Shown here: one piece after another, positions 7,636 to 14,238 of the stretch
How the letters are laid out: every line of letters begins with the position of its first letter
How positions within the stretch are numbered: position 1 is the stretch's first letter
Position numbers and translations under genes: made by a program
The notes under the pieces: model-generated
What the model saw: the letters and a program-made list of their open reading frames with translations, nothing else
The model's database searches: none
What the model was told of the DNA's origin: nothing
Source of the DNA: Hyphomicrobiales bacterium
GTDB taxonomy: Bacteria; Pseudomonadota; Alphaproteobacteria; Rhizobiales; Aestuariivirgaceae
Length of the DNA stretch: 14,238 nt
Assembly (NCBI GenBank): GCA_023266715.1
Contig: JAHFPK010000044.1
Span: 1 to 14,238 of the forward strand
Reading direction: 5' to 3'

Positions 7636-8775
7636 TCAGCTCCCAACCATCATTGCAAAAAGCCTTGTCAAATCGTTCCAAAAACCAAAGGCCATCAACA
7701 TTGCAACGAGCGATAAACCTACTCTAAAGCCCCATTCCTGCGCTTGCTGACCCAGGGGTTTACCCAACACTGTTTCAATGGCGTAATAAACCAAGTGTCC
7801 ACCATCCAGCATAGGGATAGGAAATAGGTTAATAAGCCCAACACTCACTGACAAAAACGCGACGTAGGTCGCGAATCGCATGATCCCGGAGGAGGCAGCA
7901 TCGCCTGCCCCCTTGGCTATGGAAATAGCGCCGCCAATTTGCTTTGAACTTTCATCTCCAGTTATCAATTTGCCGAGGTACTTGAATGTGATCGATATGA
8001 TACGACCAGTTTCTTCGACGCCCCGGCTTATTGCGGCTAAGGGTGAAAGACGCTGAGCACTTGATGCTCCCGAGTCCGCGGCGCGCTGAACGCCGAGGAG
8101 GCCTATTTTAATGGTTCCCCCGAAACCATCCGACTCTATTTTGATATCGGGGACCAATTGAAGAGTTAGAACTGTTCCCTGACGGTCAATAACGACGGTT
8201 AGTTGTTCACCGCCCCGGGTCCAAATAGCCTGCTGTAATTCACTAAAGCTCGCAATTTTTTGACCATCAACTGCCGTAAATAAATCACCAGGCTGGATGC
8301 CAGCCTTTTCGGCGGCCGTTCCAGGAAGCACTTTTTCAACCCGCGCTTCATTCATAGGGATGCCAACGAGCATAAACACGCTGGCAAATATCGCGACCGC
8401 GAGAAGGAAATTGGCAATGGGGCCGGCGGCCACCACAGCAGCGCGGCGCCAAACCGGTTTCCCATGAAAATTGCCGGAAGAGCGGATTGTTGAGGCTTCA
8501 GGGGCTGCTTGCGGAAGGCTCGTCGGATTGGCATCCCCCTCAAATTTCACGTAGCCGCCCAACGGCAACCAGCAAATTTTCCAACGGGTGCCATGCCGGT
8601 CATTCCAACCGTAGATTTCACGACCGAAGCCGATTGAAAAAACCTCCACGGTAATGCCGCACCAGCGCGCTACCAGGAAGTGACCAAGCTCGTGAATAAA
8701 AACGATAATCGTGAGGGCGACCAGGAAGGGAAGAAGATAGCCAAAGGGCATCTGTATATAGTTCAGAAAATCCAT
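7636..8775 (-). CDS. rseP: RseP/MmpA-family site-2 intramembrane zinc metalloprotease
   Basis: Inner-membrane protease that cleaves membrane-embedded substrates after a first cut. In E. coli it releases sigma-E from RseA; in Caulobacter the homologue MmpA processes PodJ. The protein is 379 residues. The zinc site HELGH (H28, E29, H32) lies in the first membrane helix and the third ligand D324 is in the PIPMLDGGHL motif near the C-terminus. A single PDZ domain sits at about 115-205 (ARVEKVLPGTAAEKAGIQPGD), against two in E. coli, as is usual in alphaproteobacteria. Further helices flank the PDZ domain and follow D324. ATG 8775 (MDFLNYIQMP) is chosen because GGAGAGGTGG ends 8 bases upstream; the ATG at 8802 would place that ribosome site inside the gene. 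It lies between cdsA and bamA, consistent with envelope homeostasis. The substrate in this organism is unknown. Confidence 0.95.
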   Translation of the reverse strand: MDFLNYIQMPFGYLLPFLVALTIIVFIHELGHFLVARWCGITVEVFSIGFGREIYGWNDRHGTRWKICWLPLGGYVKFEGDANPTSLPQAAPEASTIRSSGNFHGKPVWRRAAVVAAGPIANFLLAVAIFASVFMLVGIPMNEARVEKVLPGTAAEKAGIQPGDLFTAVDGQKIASFSELQQAIWTRGGEQLTVVIDRQGTVLTLQLVPDIKIESDGFGGTIKIGLLGVQRAADSGASSAQRLSPLAAISRGVEETGRIISITFKYLGKLITGDESSKQIGGAISIAKGAGDAASSGIMRFATYVAFLSVSVGLINLFPIPMLDGGHLVYYAIETVLGKPLGQQAQEWGFRVGLSLVAMLMAFGFWNDLTRLFAMMVGS

Positions 8776-8884
8776 GGATTGTTCCACCTCTCCCCGAACC
8801 ATATTCAGACGTTTTTGCCTGAATTACGCAAGTCCGACACACGTCTCGCAGGCTTGTTCCAGCGCGATCTTGTGATTCACCCTT

Positions 8885-8915
8885 TATTAACCACACAAGC
8901 GGGTATTTAAGTCAA
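8885..8915 (-). promoter_or_regulatory. Weak candidate promoter upstream of rseP
   Basis: In the 158-base gap between cdsA and rseP the minus strand shows TTGACT (8915-8910) and TTAATA (8890-8885), spaced 19 bases apart, wider than the usual 16-18. The region is more AT-rich than its surroundings. This gap is where some alphaproteobacteria carry dxr. I see no coding remnant in it, only this possible promoter and the strong ribosome site of rseP. Confidence 0.2.
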
Positions 8916-8933
8916 CATTTCGGCAAAATATGG

Positions 8934-9773
8934 TTACCAGTGTAGCAATCCGGGCGCAGCACCAAGCCCTTGATCGTGAAAAAGGCCAATTAATGCAGCT
9001 ACGACGGCTACGGCTATAAGCCCGTCAACGCGGTCGATCACCCCACCGTGGCCTGGAATGATGGCACCAGCGTCCTTAACCCCATGAAATCGCTTAAGGG
9101 CTGATTCGAAGAGGTCCCCGCCCTGCTCCACGACAGCCATGCCGCCCGCCAAAACGGCAAGGGCAAAAATGCCGTTCAGGTCGGTTGTATAGGCAAAAAC
9201 AATTGAAGCTAGTGCACTTCCTGCCACAGCTCCGCCGAGGCCGGCCCAGGTTTTTTTGGGAGAGATTACCGGAGCAAGTTTTGGCCCTCCAATAATGCGG
9301 CCAGCAAAATAGGCGAAACTATCGGCAGCCCAAACAATCAGAAAGATCCAAAGTATGGCGGCAAAGCCATAGTCGGGATCGTTGCGCAGGAGGATGAACG
9401 CAATTGCCGGAAATCCCACATAACAAATTCCGAGATAGCTCCATGTACTGGAAACGGATTTCCCAAATCGGACCAAAATTCCAGACAAAAGTGCAAGTCC
9501 TAAAATTGCGAGGAGCGCAATTTCTGCACCAAACAGATTTGGGAGTATTGTGCCACAGAGAGCGCTTGCCAGATGCAAGATGTATTGAGCGAGATTTTTG
9601 GGATGGACAATTTGGGTCCACTCATGGGCAATCAATGTGGTTAGCAGCAGCACAAAACCCGTGAACCACATACCATCGAACCAGGCGCAGGCGACCGCTA
9701 AGGGAATGAGAATTAGCGCGGATGCCGTTCTTGTTCCAAGGTCGCCCCATTTTGCGGGATTCACCGAGCTCAC
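8934..9773 (-). CDS. cdsA: Phosphatidate cytidylyltransferase (CDP-diacylglycerol synthase)
   Basis: Integral inner-membrane enzyme that makes CDP-diacylglycerol from phosphatidic acid and CTP, the branch point for all phospholipids. The protein is 279 residues with about eight hydrophobic segments. The conserved GPKLAPVISPKKTWAGLGG block lies at 163-181. The C-terminal CDP-diglyceride synthetase signature at 224-250 is complete: S-x-L-K-R, then K-D-x-G, then PGHGGVIDRVD. The start is GTG at 9773, overlapping the uppS stop as GTGA, which suggests translational coupling to uppS. Another in-frame GTG three codons later is less likely because it loses the overlap. The gene lies in the usual uppS-cdsA-rseP order. 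Confidence 0.96.
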   Translation of the reverse strand: MSSVNPAKWGDLGTRTASALILIPLAVACAWFDGMWFTGFVLLLTTLIAHEWTQIVHPKNLAQYILHLASALCGTILPNLFGAEIALLAILGLALLSGILVRFGKSVSSTWSYLGICYVGFPAIAFILLRNDPDYGFAAILWIFLIVWAADSFAYFAGRIIGGPKLAPVISPKKTWAGLGGAVAGSALASIVFAYTTDLNGIFALAVLAGGMAVVEQGGDLFESALKRFHGVKDAGAIIPGHGGVIDRVDGLIAVAVVAALIGLFHDQGLGAAPGLLHW

Positions 9774-10498
9774 GCGCTTTGCGCTTCGATGCCGCCAAAG
9801 CGACGGTCGCGCGAGTTGAAATCATCTAGGGCGCGAGCAAATATTTCGTGGGAAAAATCAGGCCAGAACTCATCAACAAAAACAAACTCCGTATAGGCGC
9901 ATTGCCATAAAAGGAAGTTTGATATGCGTTGTTCGCCGCCGGTGCGGATGAGGAGGTCGGGGTCTGGGATTCCGCTGGTATCCAAATTCTGCGAAATCAG
10001 TTCGGGCGAAATATCCGCCGCGGAAATTTCACCGCTCGCGAGCCGGTTGGCAATGGCGGAAACGGCCCGGCTAATTTCCTGTTTGCTGCCGTAATTAAAA
10101 GCGACAACCAGATTGAGTTTTGAATTTCCCCGGGTAAGCCTTTCGGCATCATTAAGCAGGGACACTATGCCGGGTTCAAGGTCGTCTCGGCTGCCGACAA
10201 TTTTTATTTTCACACCCGCATGATGCAGTTCGGCTACGTCCTGGCGGATAAAACGGCGCAGGAGTTCGAGCAAAAAAGAAACTTCGGCAGCGGGGCGCGA
10301 CCAATTTTCGGAACTGAAGGAATAAATCGTGAGGTATTCAATGCCGAAATCGGCCGCCGCCTTTACGGCGCGCCGCAAGGCGTCAACGCCTGCCTTGTGT
10401 CCCGCGGATCGTGGCAGGCCACGGCGTGCGGCCCAACGTCCATTGCCATCCATGATAATAGCAACATGACGAGGCACAGCGGGCGGTCTGGTCAACAT
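9770..10498 (-). CDS. uppS: Undecaprenyl-diphosphate synthase (cis-prenyltransferase)
   Basis: Adds eight isopentenyl diphosphate units to farnesyl diphosphate to make C55 undecaprenyl diphosphate, precursor of the lipid carrier for peptidoglycan and other surface glycans. The protein is 242 residues, slightly shorter than E. coli UppS. Catalytic and binding residues are conserved: D17 in IIMDGNGRWA, H34 in AGHKAG, N65 and R68 in SSENWSRP, R185 and R191 in LLIRTGGEQRISNFLLWQ, and E204 in AYTEF. Start ATG 10498 is preceded by GAGGGG about 12 bases away, overlapping the frr stop, so coupling to frr is likely. Its stop overlaps the cdsA start. A C55 product is inferred from orthology; chain length cannot be read from the sequence directly. 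Confidence 0.97.
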   Translation of the reverse strand: MLTRPPAVPRHVAIIMDGNGRWAARRGLPRSAGHKAGVDALRRAVKAAADFGIEYLTIYSFSSENWSRPAAEVSFLLELLRRFIRQDVAELHHAGVKIKIVGSRDDLEPGIVSLLNDAERLTRGNSKLNLVVAFNYGSKQEISRAVSAIANRLASGEISAADISPELISQNLDTSGIPDPDLLIRTGGEQRISNFLLWQCAYTEFVFVDEFWPDFSHEIFARALDDFNSRDRRFGGIEAQSA

Positions 10499-10514
10499 GG
10501 CACGTTGCTGCCCC

Positions 10515-11081
10515 TCAAACCTGCATGATTTCTGCTTCCTTTGATTTCAAAGAAGCATCAATTTCCTTAATCGTCTCGTCAGTCATCTTTTGCGTTTCTT
10601 CGGATTTTTTCTTGTGTTCGTCTTCGCTGAGCAAATGGTCTTTTTCCAATGCCTTCAATTGATCCATTCCGTCGCGCCGCACATTGCGCACGGCAATGCG
10701 GGCCTTTTCCGCATATTGATGGGCTACCTTAACAAGTTCCTTGCGGCGGTCTTGTGTCAGGTCCGGCATGCGCAGGCGAATGACCTGGCCTTCAGTTTGC
10801 GGGTTAAGACCAAGATTGGAGGCGTGAATGGCCTTTTCCACGGCAATTACCAACCCCTTGTCCCACACATTGATCTGCAAAAGGCGCGCTTCCGGAACCG
10901 TGACGGAAGCGACCTGATTGAGCGGCATCAGGGCCCCATAGGCATCCACTTGAACAGGTTCCAGCAAGGTTATGGAGGCGCGTCCGGTGCGCAGGCCGCC
11001 GAAATCATGCTTCAGGGATTCTGTGGCACCATGCATGCGGCGCTTAAGGTCAGCGGCGTTAAAGGGAACGGGTTGGGCCAT
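10515..11081 (-). CDS. frr: Ribosome recycling factor (RRF)
   Basis: Splits the post-termination ribosome together with EF-G so that subunits can be reused. The protein is 188 residues, near the family's 185. The three-helix bundle domain comprises about 1-30 plus 105-188; beta domain II lies between and contains VQVDAYGALMPLNQVASVTV. Conserved features are GLRTGRASITLLEPV near 29-43 and AVRNVRRDGMD at 130-140, the arginine-rich helix that contacts 23S rRNA. The C-terminal helix is rich in lysine and glutamate. ATG 11081 has GAAGGA about 8 bases upstream inside the end of pyrH and starts 3 bases after the pyrH stop, so the two are almost certainly co-transcribed and coupled. Confidence 0.98.
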   Translation of the reverse strand: MAQPVPFNAADLKRRMHGATESLKHDFGGLRTGRASITLLEPVQVDAYGALMPLNQVASVTVPEARLLQINVWDKGLVIAVEKAIHASNLGLNPQTEGQVIRLRMPDLTQDRRKELVKVAHQYAEKARIAVRNVRRDGMDQLKALEKDHLLSEDEHKKKSEETQKMTDETIKEIDASLKSKEAEIMQV

Positions 11082-11084
11082 GAA

Positions 11085-11804
11085 CTAGTCCTTCGTCACT
11101 AATGTAAAGCGGCCAACGCCCGTTAGTACCTTTGAGACTGCGCCGGCTTCGCGGATGGAAAATACAATTACCGGAATCCCGTTGTCCCGTGCAAGGGCGA
11201 TTGCAGCAGGGTCCATAATGCGCAAATCCCTGCTTAAAATCTCGGAGAAGGTTATTTTCTCAAAGCGCTTCGCCAGGGGGTTCTTTTTCGGGTCTTCGGC
11301 GTAAACGCCATCAACACTGGTTCCCTTGAAAAGGGCATTGCACTGCAATTCAGCAGCGCGGAGTGCCGAGCCCGTATCGGTTGTAAAGAAGGGCAAACCT
11401 GTGCCTGCCGCGCAAATAACCACCCTGTCTTTTTCAAGGTGATGAATACCTTTGGCCGGCGAATAGGTTTCGCACACGGTTGGCATGGCAATGGCCGAGA
11501 GGACGCGGGCGTCAATGCCTTTGGACTTCAACACGCCCTGCATGGCCAATGCATTCATGACGGTGGCCATAATACCCATGTGGTCGGCGCTGACCCGGTC
11601 CATCCCCTTGGCAGCGCCAGCGAGGCCCCGGAATATGTTGCCGCCGCCAATGACCAGCGCCATCTGGGCGCCTGCCTTGACGCAGGCGATGACATCATCG
11701 GCGACCCGGGCCACCGTATCGAGATCAATGCCGAAGGCCTGGTTGCCCATTAGCACTTCACCTGAGACCTTAAGAAGAATTCGCTTGTAGGTGATTTTGC
11801 TCAT
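11085..11804 (-). CDS. pyrH: Uridylate kinase (UMP kinase)
   Basis: Hexameric amino-acid-kinase-fold enzyme that phosphorylates UMP to UDP in pyrimidine nucleotide synthesis; bacterial forms are typically activated by GTP and inhibited by UTP. The protein is 239 residues. Conserved motifs are LLKVSGEVLMG at 10-20 (phosphate binding), VIGGGNIFRG at 51-60, DHMGIMATVMNAL at 74-86, and TTDTGSALRAAEL and DGVYAEDPKKNP in the nucleotide-binding half. ATG 11804 (MSKITYKRILLK) is preferred: it fits the family N-terminus and has GGA about 12 bases upstream, whereas ATG 11816 has no room for a ribosome site. pyrH usually follows tsf directly, but here a gene on the other strand lies between them, so pyrH heads its own transcription unit. 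Confidence 0.97.
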   Translation of the reverse strand: MSKITYKRILLKVSGEVLMGNQAFGIDLDTVARVADDVIACVKAGAQMALVIGGGNIFRGLAGAAKGMDRVSADHMGIMATVMNALAMQGVLKSKGIDARVLSAIAMPTVCETYSPAKGIHHLEKDRVVICAAGTGLPFFTTDTGSALRAAELQCNALFKGTSVDGVYAEDPKKNPLAKRFEKITFSEILSRDLRIMDPAAIALARDNGIPVIVFSIREAGAVSKVLTGVGRFTLVTKD

Positions 11805-11816
11805 GAGTTTTATCAT

Positions 11817-11976
11817 TCCAATAGGGAAAAGGCTCCATATTTTGGCCTATTCTAGGCTTTTGAAGGCCGATTCGTCTTAGGACATTTTTCACTTTAATCA
11901 AGGCCCTCGGCAAGTTGCGGCCCTTAACTCCGGAGTAAGCGAACCAAGCTTACTTTGGGACGAAAGGAAACCGAAC
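11817..11976. promoter_or_regulatory. Divergent intergenic region between pyrH and the DUF805 gene
   Basis: This 160-base gap must hold promoters in both directions. For pyrH a possible -10 is TAGAAT on the minus strand (11854-11849), lying inside the short palindrome GCCTA-TTC-TAGGC at 11845-11857; no convincing -35 is seen. The half facing the DUF805 gene contains a hairpin (11931-11957) and then AAGGAAA, the ribosome site for ATG 11977. Promoter boxes for the plus strand are not clear. Confidence 0.4.
11931..11957 (+). promoter_or_regulatory. Hairpin in the leader of the DUF805 gene
   Basis: AGTAAGC at 11934-11940 is the exact reverse complement of GCTTACT at 11948-11954, with a 7-base loop. 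In RNA two G-U pairs and one C-G pair would extend the stem to about 10 pairs (11931-11957). It ends some 20 bases before the start codon, close to the ribosome site, and has no U tract. It could be a leader structure affecting translation, or a protein-binding site in DNA. The function is a guess. Confidence 0.4.
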
Positions 11977-12477
11977 ATGCTTGCTTTCTTGTTCAACCCT
12001 TCGGGGCGTATTGGCCGCGCCAAATGGTGGCTTGCGCAACTCGTCGTCGTTGTAATCGCGATCTTCGTCCTGGTTATGGCCGGTATAATTAAATCCGACG
12101 CGGACCAAACCTTATCCAGCATGGATTTAACGTTAGCAGCGGGAGTCGTAGTACTTGCCATTCTCCTGCTGTGGATGACGTTTTGCGTGGCGGCGAAACG
12201 CTATCATGACCGGAATAAATCAGCCTGGTGGTATCTAATCCAGTTCATCCCTCTCATCGGGCCAATCTGGCAATTTGTCGAATTGGGGTTTTGCTCCGGC
12301 GACGATGCCGGCAATGATTATGGGCCAGGACCAGACTTCAACATCGATGACGATCTCAGGACCATGAAGATGGCCAGGAAAACGAACGAGGCCTATTCTA
12401 CAGCGCAACGCCCTGCTTATCAGTCAGCAAGCGCCAGCAATAATGGTGGCCGTCAGGCGTTTGGCAAGCGCAGCTGA
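11977..12477 (+). CDS. DUF805 family small membrane protein
   Basis: Inner-membrane protein of unknown function, 166 residues. The DUF805 hallmarks are clear: an N-terminal FNPSGRIGRAKWWL (7-19), then KRYHDRNKSAWWYLIQFIPLIGPIW at 74-98 (residues 74-79 KRYHDR and 91-98 IPLIGPIW are the key parts), then ELGFCSGDDAGNDYGPGP. Three to four hydrophobic segments are visible at about 18-38, 51-72 and 83-104. The tail after about 120 is polar, rich in S, N, Q and A, and probably cytoplasmic and disordered. ATG 11977 has AAGGAAA 9 bases upstream. The gene is transcribed against its neighbours and interrupts the usual tsf-pyrH adjacency, so it is probably an insertion into the cluster in this lineage. 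Its base composition is not obviously foreign. It has its own terminator. Membership in the family is firm; no role is proposed. Confidence 0.9.
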   Translation: MLAFLFNPSGRIGRAKWWLAQLVVVVIAIFVLVMAGIIKSDADQTLSSMDLTLAAGVVVLAILLLWMTFCVAAKRYHDRNKSAWWYLIQFIPLIGPIWQFVELGFCSGDDAGNDYGPGPDFNIDDDLRTMKMARKTNEAYSTAQRPAYQSASASNNGGRQAFGKRS

Positions 12478-12502
12478 ACAAAAGCAAAATTGGAACCAAG
12501 AA

Positions 12503-12528
12503 AGGGCGCCAATCGGGGCCCTCTTTTT
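12503..12528 (+). terminator. Intrinsic terminator after the DUF805 gene
   Basis: AGGGCGCC (12503-12510), loop AATC, and GGGGCCCT (12515-12522) form an 8-position stem with one G-G mismatch, followed by CTTTTT to 12528. It sits in the 64-base gap between the convergent DUF805 gene and tsf. Read on the minus strand the stem is followed by TTCTTGG, so it may also weaken transcription leaving tsf. Confidence 0.8.
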
Positions 12529-12541
12529 CAATTCTCTGGGA

Positions 12542-13465
12542 TCAAGATTGACCGGCAGCTTTTGCCACTTCGGCGGCGAAATCATCGACGGTTTTTTCAA
12601 TGCCTTCACCGAGTTGCATGCGCACATAGCTCAGGAGCTTGATGGGTGCACCAGCTTTGTTTCCGACTTCGCCAAGAACCTGCGTCACCGACTTGGTGCC
12701 GTCATGCACGTAGGCCTGCTCCAACAGGCAATTTTCCTTGGCAAAGGTCTTGAGGCCAGAGGCAATGATCTTCTCCAGGACGTTTGCGGGCTTGCCGGCA
12801 TTCTTTTCCTCAAGGATGGCCTTTTCGCGGGCCAGGGTTTCAGAAGGAACGCCAGCCAAATCCATGGCAACCGGATTGGTTGCGGCGACATGCATGGAGA
12901 GCAAGCGACCGAGGGCGGTCAGTTCTTCCTTGTTGCCGGTAGATTCAAGGGCGACCAGAACGCCGATCTTGCCCATGCCGGGGGCTATCTGGTTGTGCAC
13001 ATAGGAACCAATGACGCCATTGGTTACCTTGAGCGATGAAGTGCGGCGCACGCCCATGTTTTCGCCGATGGTTGCCACCATCTCAGCCACATATTCGGCC
13101 ACTGCATGTTGCGAGCCGGGGAACTTGGCCGTTTTCAATTTTTCCGTATCGCCGCCAGCGCTGAGCGCCAGCTTGGCAATATCGGCAACCATGGCCTGGA
13201 ATTTTTCGTTGCGGGCCACGAAGTCGGTTTCCGAATTCACCTCGACAGCAGCACCCGTGGTGCCATTCACTGCAATACCTACGAGGCCTTCGGCGGCCAC
13301 GCGGGTCGATTTCTTGGCAGCCTTAGCCAAGCCCTTGGCGCGCAGCCAATCGACCGCCGCCTCCATGTCGCCATTGGTGGCGGCAAGCGCTGCCTTGCAA
13401 TCCATCATGCCTACACCAGTTGATTCACGTAGGCTTTTCACCATGCCAGCTGTAATCTCAGCCAT
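12542..13465 (-). CDS. tsf: Elongation factor Ts
   Basis: Guanine-nucleotide exchange factor that regenerates EF-Tu-GTP during translation. The protein is 307 residues, normal for alphaproteobacteria. An N-terminal UBA-like domain (1 to about 50) includes VKSLRESTGVGMMDCKAAL. The EF-Tu contact motif TDFVARNEKF lies at 80-89 in the core. Two dimerisation-type subdomains follow, including HVAATNPVAM and a coiled-coil stretch around EKAILEEKNAGKPANVLEKI. ATG 13465 (MAEITAGMVK) is chosen because AGAGGA precedes it by about 5-6 bases; the ATG at 13471 lies directly on that ribosome site. It follows rpsB, the standard rpsB-tsf pair, with a hairpin between them. Confidence 0.98.
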   Translation of the reverse strand: MAEITAGMVKSLRESTGVGMMDCKAALAATNGDMEAAVDWLRAKGLAKAAKKSTRVAAEGLVGIAVNGTTGAAVEVNSETDFVARNEKFQAMVADIAKLALSAGGDTEKLKTAKFPGSQHAVAEYVAEMVATIGENMGVRRTSSLKVTNGVIGSYVHNQIAPGMGKIGVLVALESTGNKEELTALGRLLSMHVAATNPVAMDLAGVPSETLAREKAILEEKNAGKPANVLEKIIASGLKTFAKENCLLEQAYVHDGTKSVTQVLGEVGNKAGAPIKLLSYVRMQLGEGIEKTVDDFAAEVAKAAGQS

Positions 13466-13479
13466 GATCATCCTCTTTC

Positions 13480-13518
13480 AAAAAGTGGAATAAGGGCCCG
13501 CGTTGATCGCAGACCCTT
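13480..13518 (-). terminator. Attenuator-like hairpin between rpsB and tsf
   Basis: On the minus strand AAGGGTCTGCG (13518-13508), loop ATCAA and CGCGGGCCCTT (13502-13492) make an 11-pair stem with two G-T wobbles. Five T residues follow at 13484-13480, but 7 bases after the stem rather than directly. This spacing fits a partial terminator or processing signal that would lower tsf relative to rpsB. An attenuating hairpin between these genes is known in E. coli. The structure is read by eye; its strength is inferred. Confidence 0.5.
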
Positions 13519-13526
13519 CAATGTCG

Positions 13527-14238
13527 TTATTCAGCTGAAACGGCTTCAGCGATTGGATTTTCATCAGCACCTACATCGTGGCCAGAAGACCCTTGCGCCT
13601 GGGCGATGCCTTCAATGGCAGCGCGCGCGATGAGATCGCAATAAAGCGCTACTGCGCGGCCCGCATCGTCATTGCCGGGAATGGGGTAATTCACCCCAAC
13701 AGGATCCGAGTTCGTGTCGATAATGGCCACAACCGGAATGCCCAAACGATTGGCTTCCTTGATTGCCAAGGCTTCCTTGTTGGTATCGATGACGAACAGG
13801 ATGTCTGGTGTTCCGCCCATGTCCTTGATGCCGCCCAGGGCCTTGTCGAGTTTGGTCTTCTCGCGGGAAATAGACAGCATTTCGCGCTTGGTGAGCCCAA
13901 TGCCTTCCTTCGCGAGTTGCTCGTCCAGGGTGCGGAGATGCTTGATGGAATTGGAAATGGTTTTCCAGTTGGTGAGCATGCCGCCCAGCCAGCGGGAGTT
14001 CACATAGTATTGGGCCGAGCGCTTGGCGCTGTCGGCAATCTGCTCCTGCGCAGTGCGCTTGGTGCCTACGAACAGCACGCGGCCACCCTTGGCAACAGCG
14101 GCGGTCACGGCAAGAAGCGCCTGATGCAGCAATGGCACGGTCTGGGCCAAATCGATGATGTGGATGCCATTGCGCGAGCCGTAGATATACGACTGCATCT
14201 TGGGATTCCAGCGGTGGGTTTGATGTCCGAAATGAACG
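13527..14238 (-). CDS. rpsB: 30S ribosomal protein S2, partial (N-terminus beyond window)
   Basis: Small-subunit ribosomal protein that binds 16S rRNA late in assembly and helps recruit S1. The frame runs off the right edge: the first codons in the window read VHFGHQTHRWNPKM, the conserved S2 start region, so the internal ATG at 14198 is not the start and only roughly the first 10-15 residues are missing. Other family blocks are YIYGSRNGIHIIDLAQT, GRVLFVGTKRTAQE, YVNSRWLGGMLTNWKTI, MGGTPDILFVIDTNKE, and VVAIIDTNSDP followed by YPIPGNDDAGRA. The C-terminal tail is acidic (GADENPIAEAVSAE). No oddities. It is followed by tsf. Confidence 0.98.
   Translation of the reverse strand, partial: VHFGHQTHRWNPKMQSYIYGSRNGIHIIDLAQTVPLLHQALLAVTAAVAKGGRVLFVGTKRTAQEQIADSAKRSAQYYVNSRWLGGMLTNWKTISNSIKHLRTLDEQLAKEGIGLTKREMLSISREKTKLDKALGGIKDMGGTPDILFVIDTNKEALAIKEANRLGIPVVAIIDTNSDPVGVNYPIPGNDDAGRAVALYCDLIARAAIEGIAQAQGSSGHDVGADENPIAEAVSAE

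Noticed and set aside
12443..13039. Plus-strand open frame of 198 codons opposite tsf
   Set aside because: It overlaps the end of the DUF805 gene and its terminator and is antisense to conserved EF-Ts; no domain is recognisable.
1..14238. tRNA or rRNA genes, CRISPR arrays, insertion sequences, prophage or defence genes
   Set aside because: None could be recognised on either strand; all space is taken by core genes and gaps of at most about 160 bases.

Overview
The window is a conserved housekeeping region of an alphaproteobacterium, most likely from the Hyphomicrobiales/Rhizobiales or a neighbouring order. The protein sequences have alphaproteobacterial character: a short site-2 protease with one PDZ domain, a five-POTRA BamA and a type II citrate synthase. 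The gene order comEC / gltX-gltA / fabZ-bamA-rseP-cdsA-uppS-frr-pyrH / tsf-rpsB is the one I know from that class. Base composition looks moderate and even, with no sign of phage, IS elements, CRISPR arrays, tRNA or rRNA genes. No stretch longer than about 160 bases lacks a gene.

Layout. Bases 1-1753 (minus) hold the N-terminal 584 codons of the DNA-uptake channel gene comEC, cut by the window edge. It diverges from gltX (glutamyl-tRNA synthetase, 1855-3276, plus), which is followed by gltA (citrate synthase, 3329-4630, plus). Tail to tail with gltA, only 7 bases away, begins a long minus-strand block. Read in its own direction this is pyrH, frr, uppS, cdsA, rseP, bamA, fabZ. A small plus-strand gene for a DUF805 membrane protein (11977-12477) separates pyrH from tsf and rpsB, which are also on the minus strand. 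rpsB lacks its first codons at the right edge.

How the genes work together. rpsB, tsf, frr and gltX serve translation and pyrH feeds pyrimidine nucleotides. uppS makes the C55 isoprenoid precursor of the wall-lipid carrier. cdsA makes CDP-diacylglycerol for phospholipids. rseP is the intramembrane protease of envelope signalling, bamA inserts outer-membrane proteins, and fabZ completes fatty-acid elongation cycles. The block is therefore a translation-plus-envelope growth cluster.

The most interesting feature is an absence. In the usual alphaproteobacterial arrangement lpxD lies between bamA and fabZ, and lpxA-lpxI-lpxB lie between fabZ and gltA. Here both positions are empty: one holds a 10-bp perfect hairpin and the other 7 bases. 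The organism has either moved its early lipid A genes elsewhere or lost lipid A. The window alone cannot decide between these. I found no evidence of a new multi-gene system; everything else is recognisable core metabolism.
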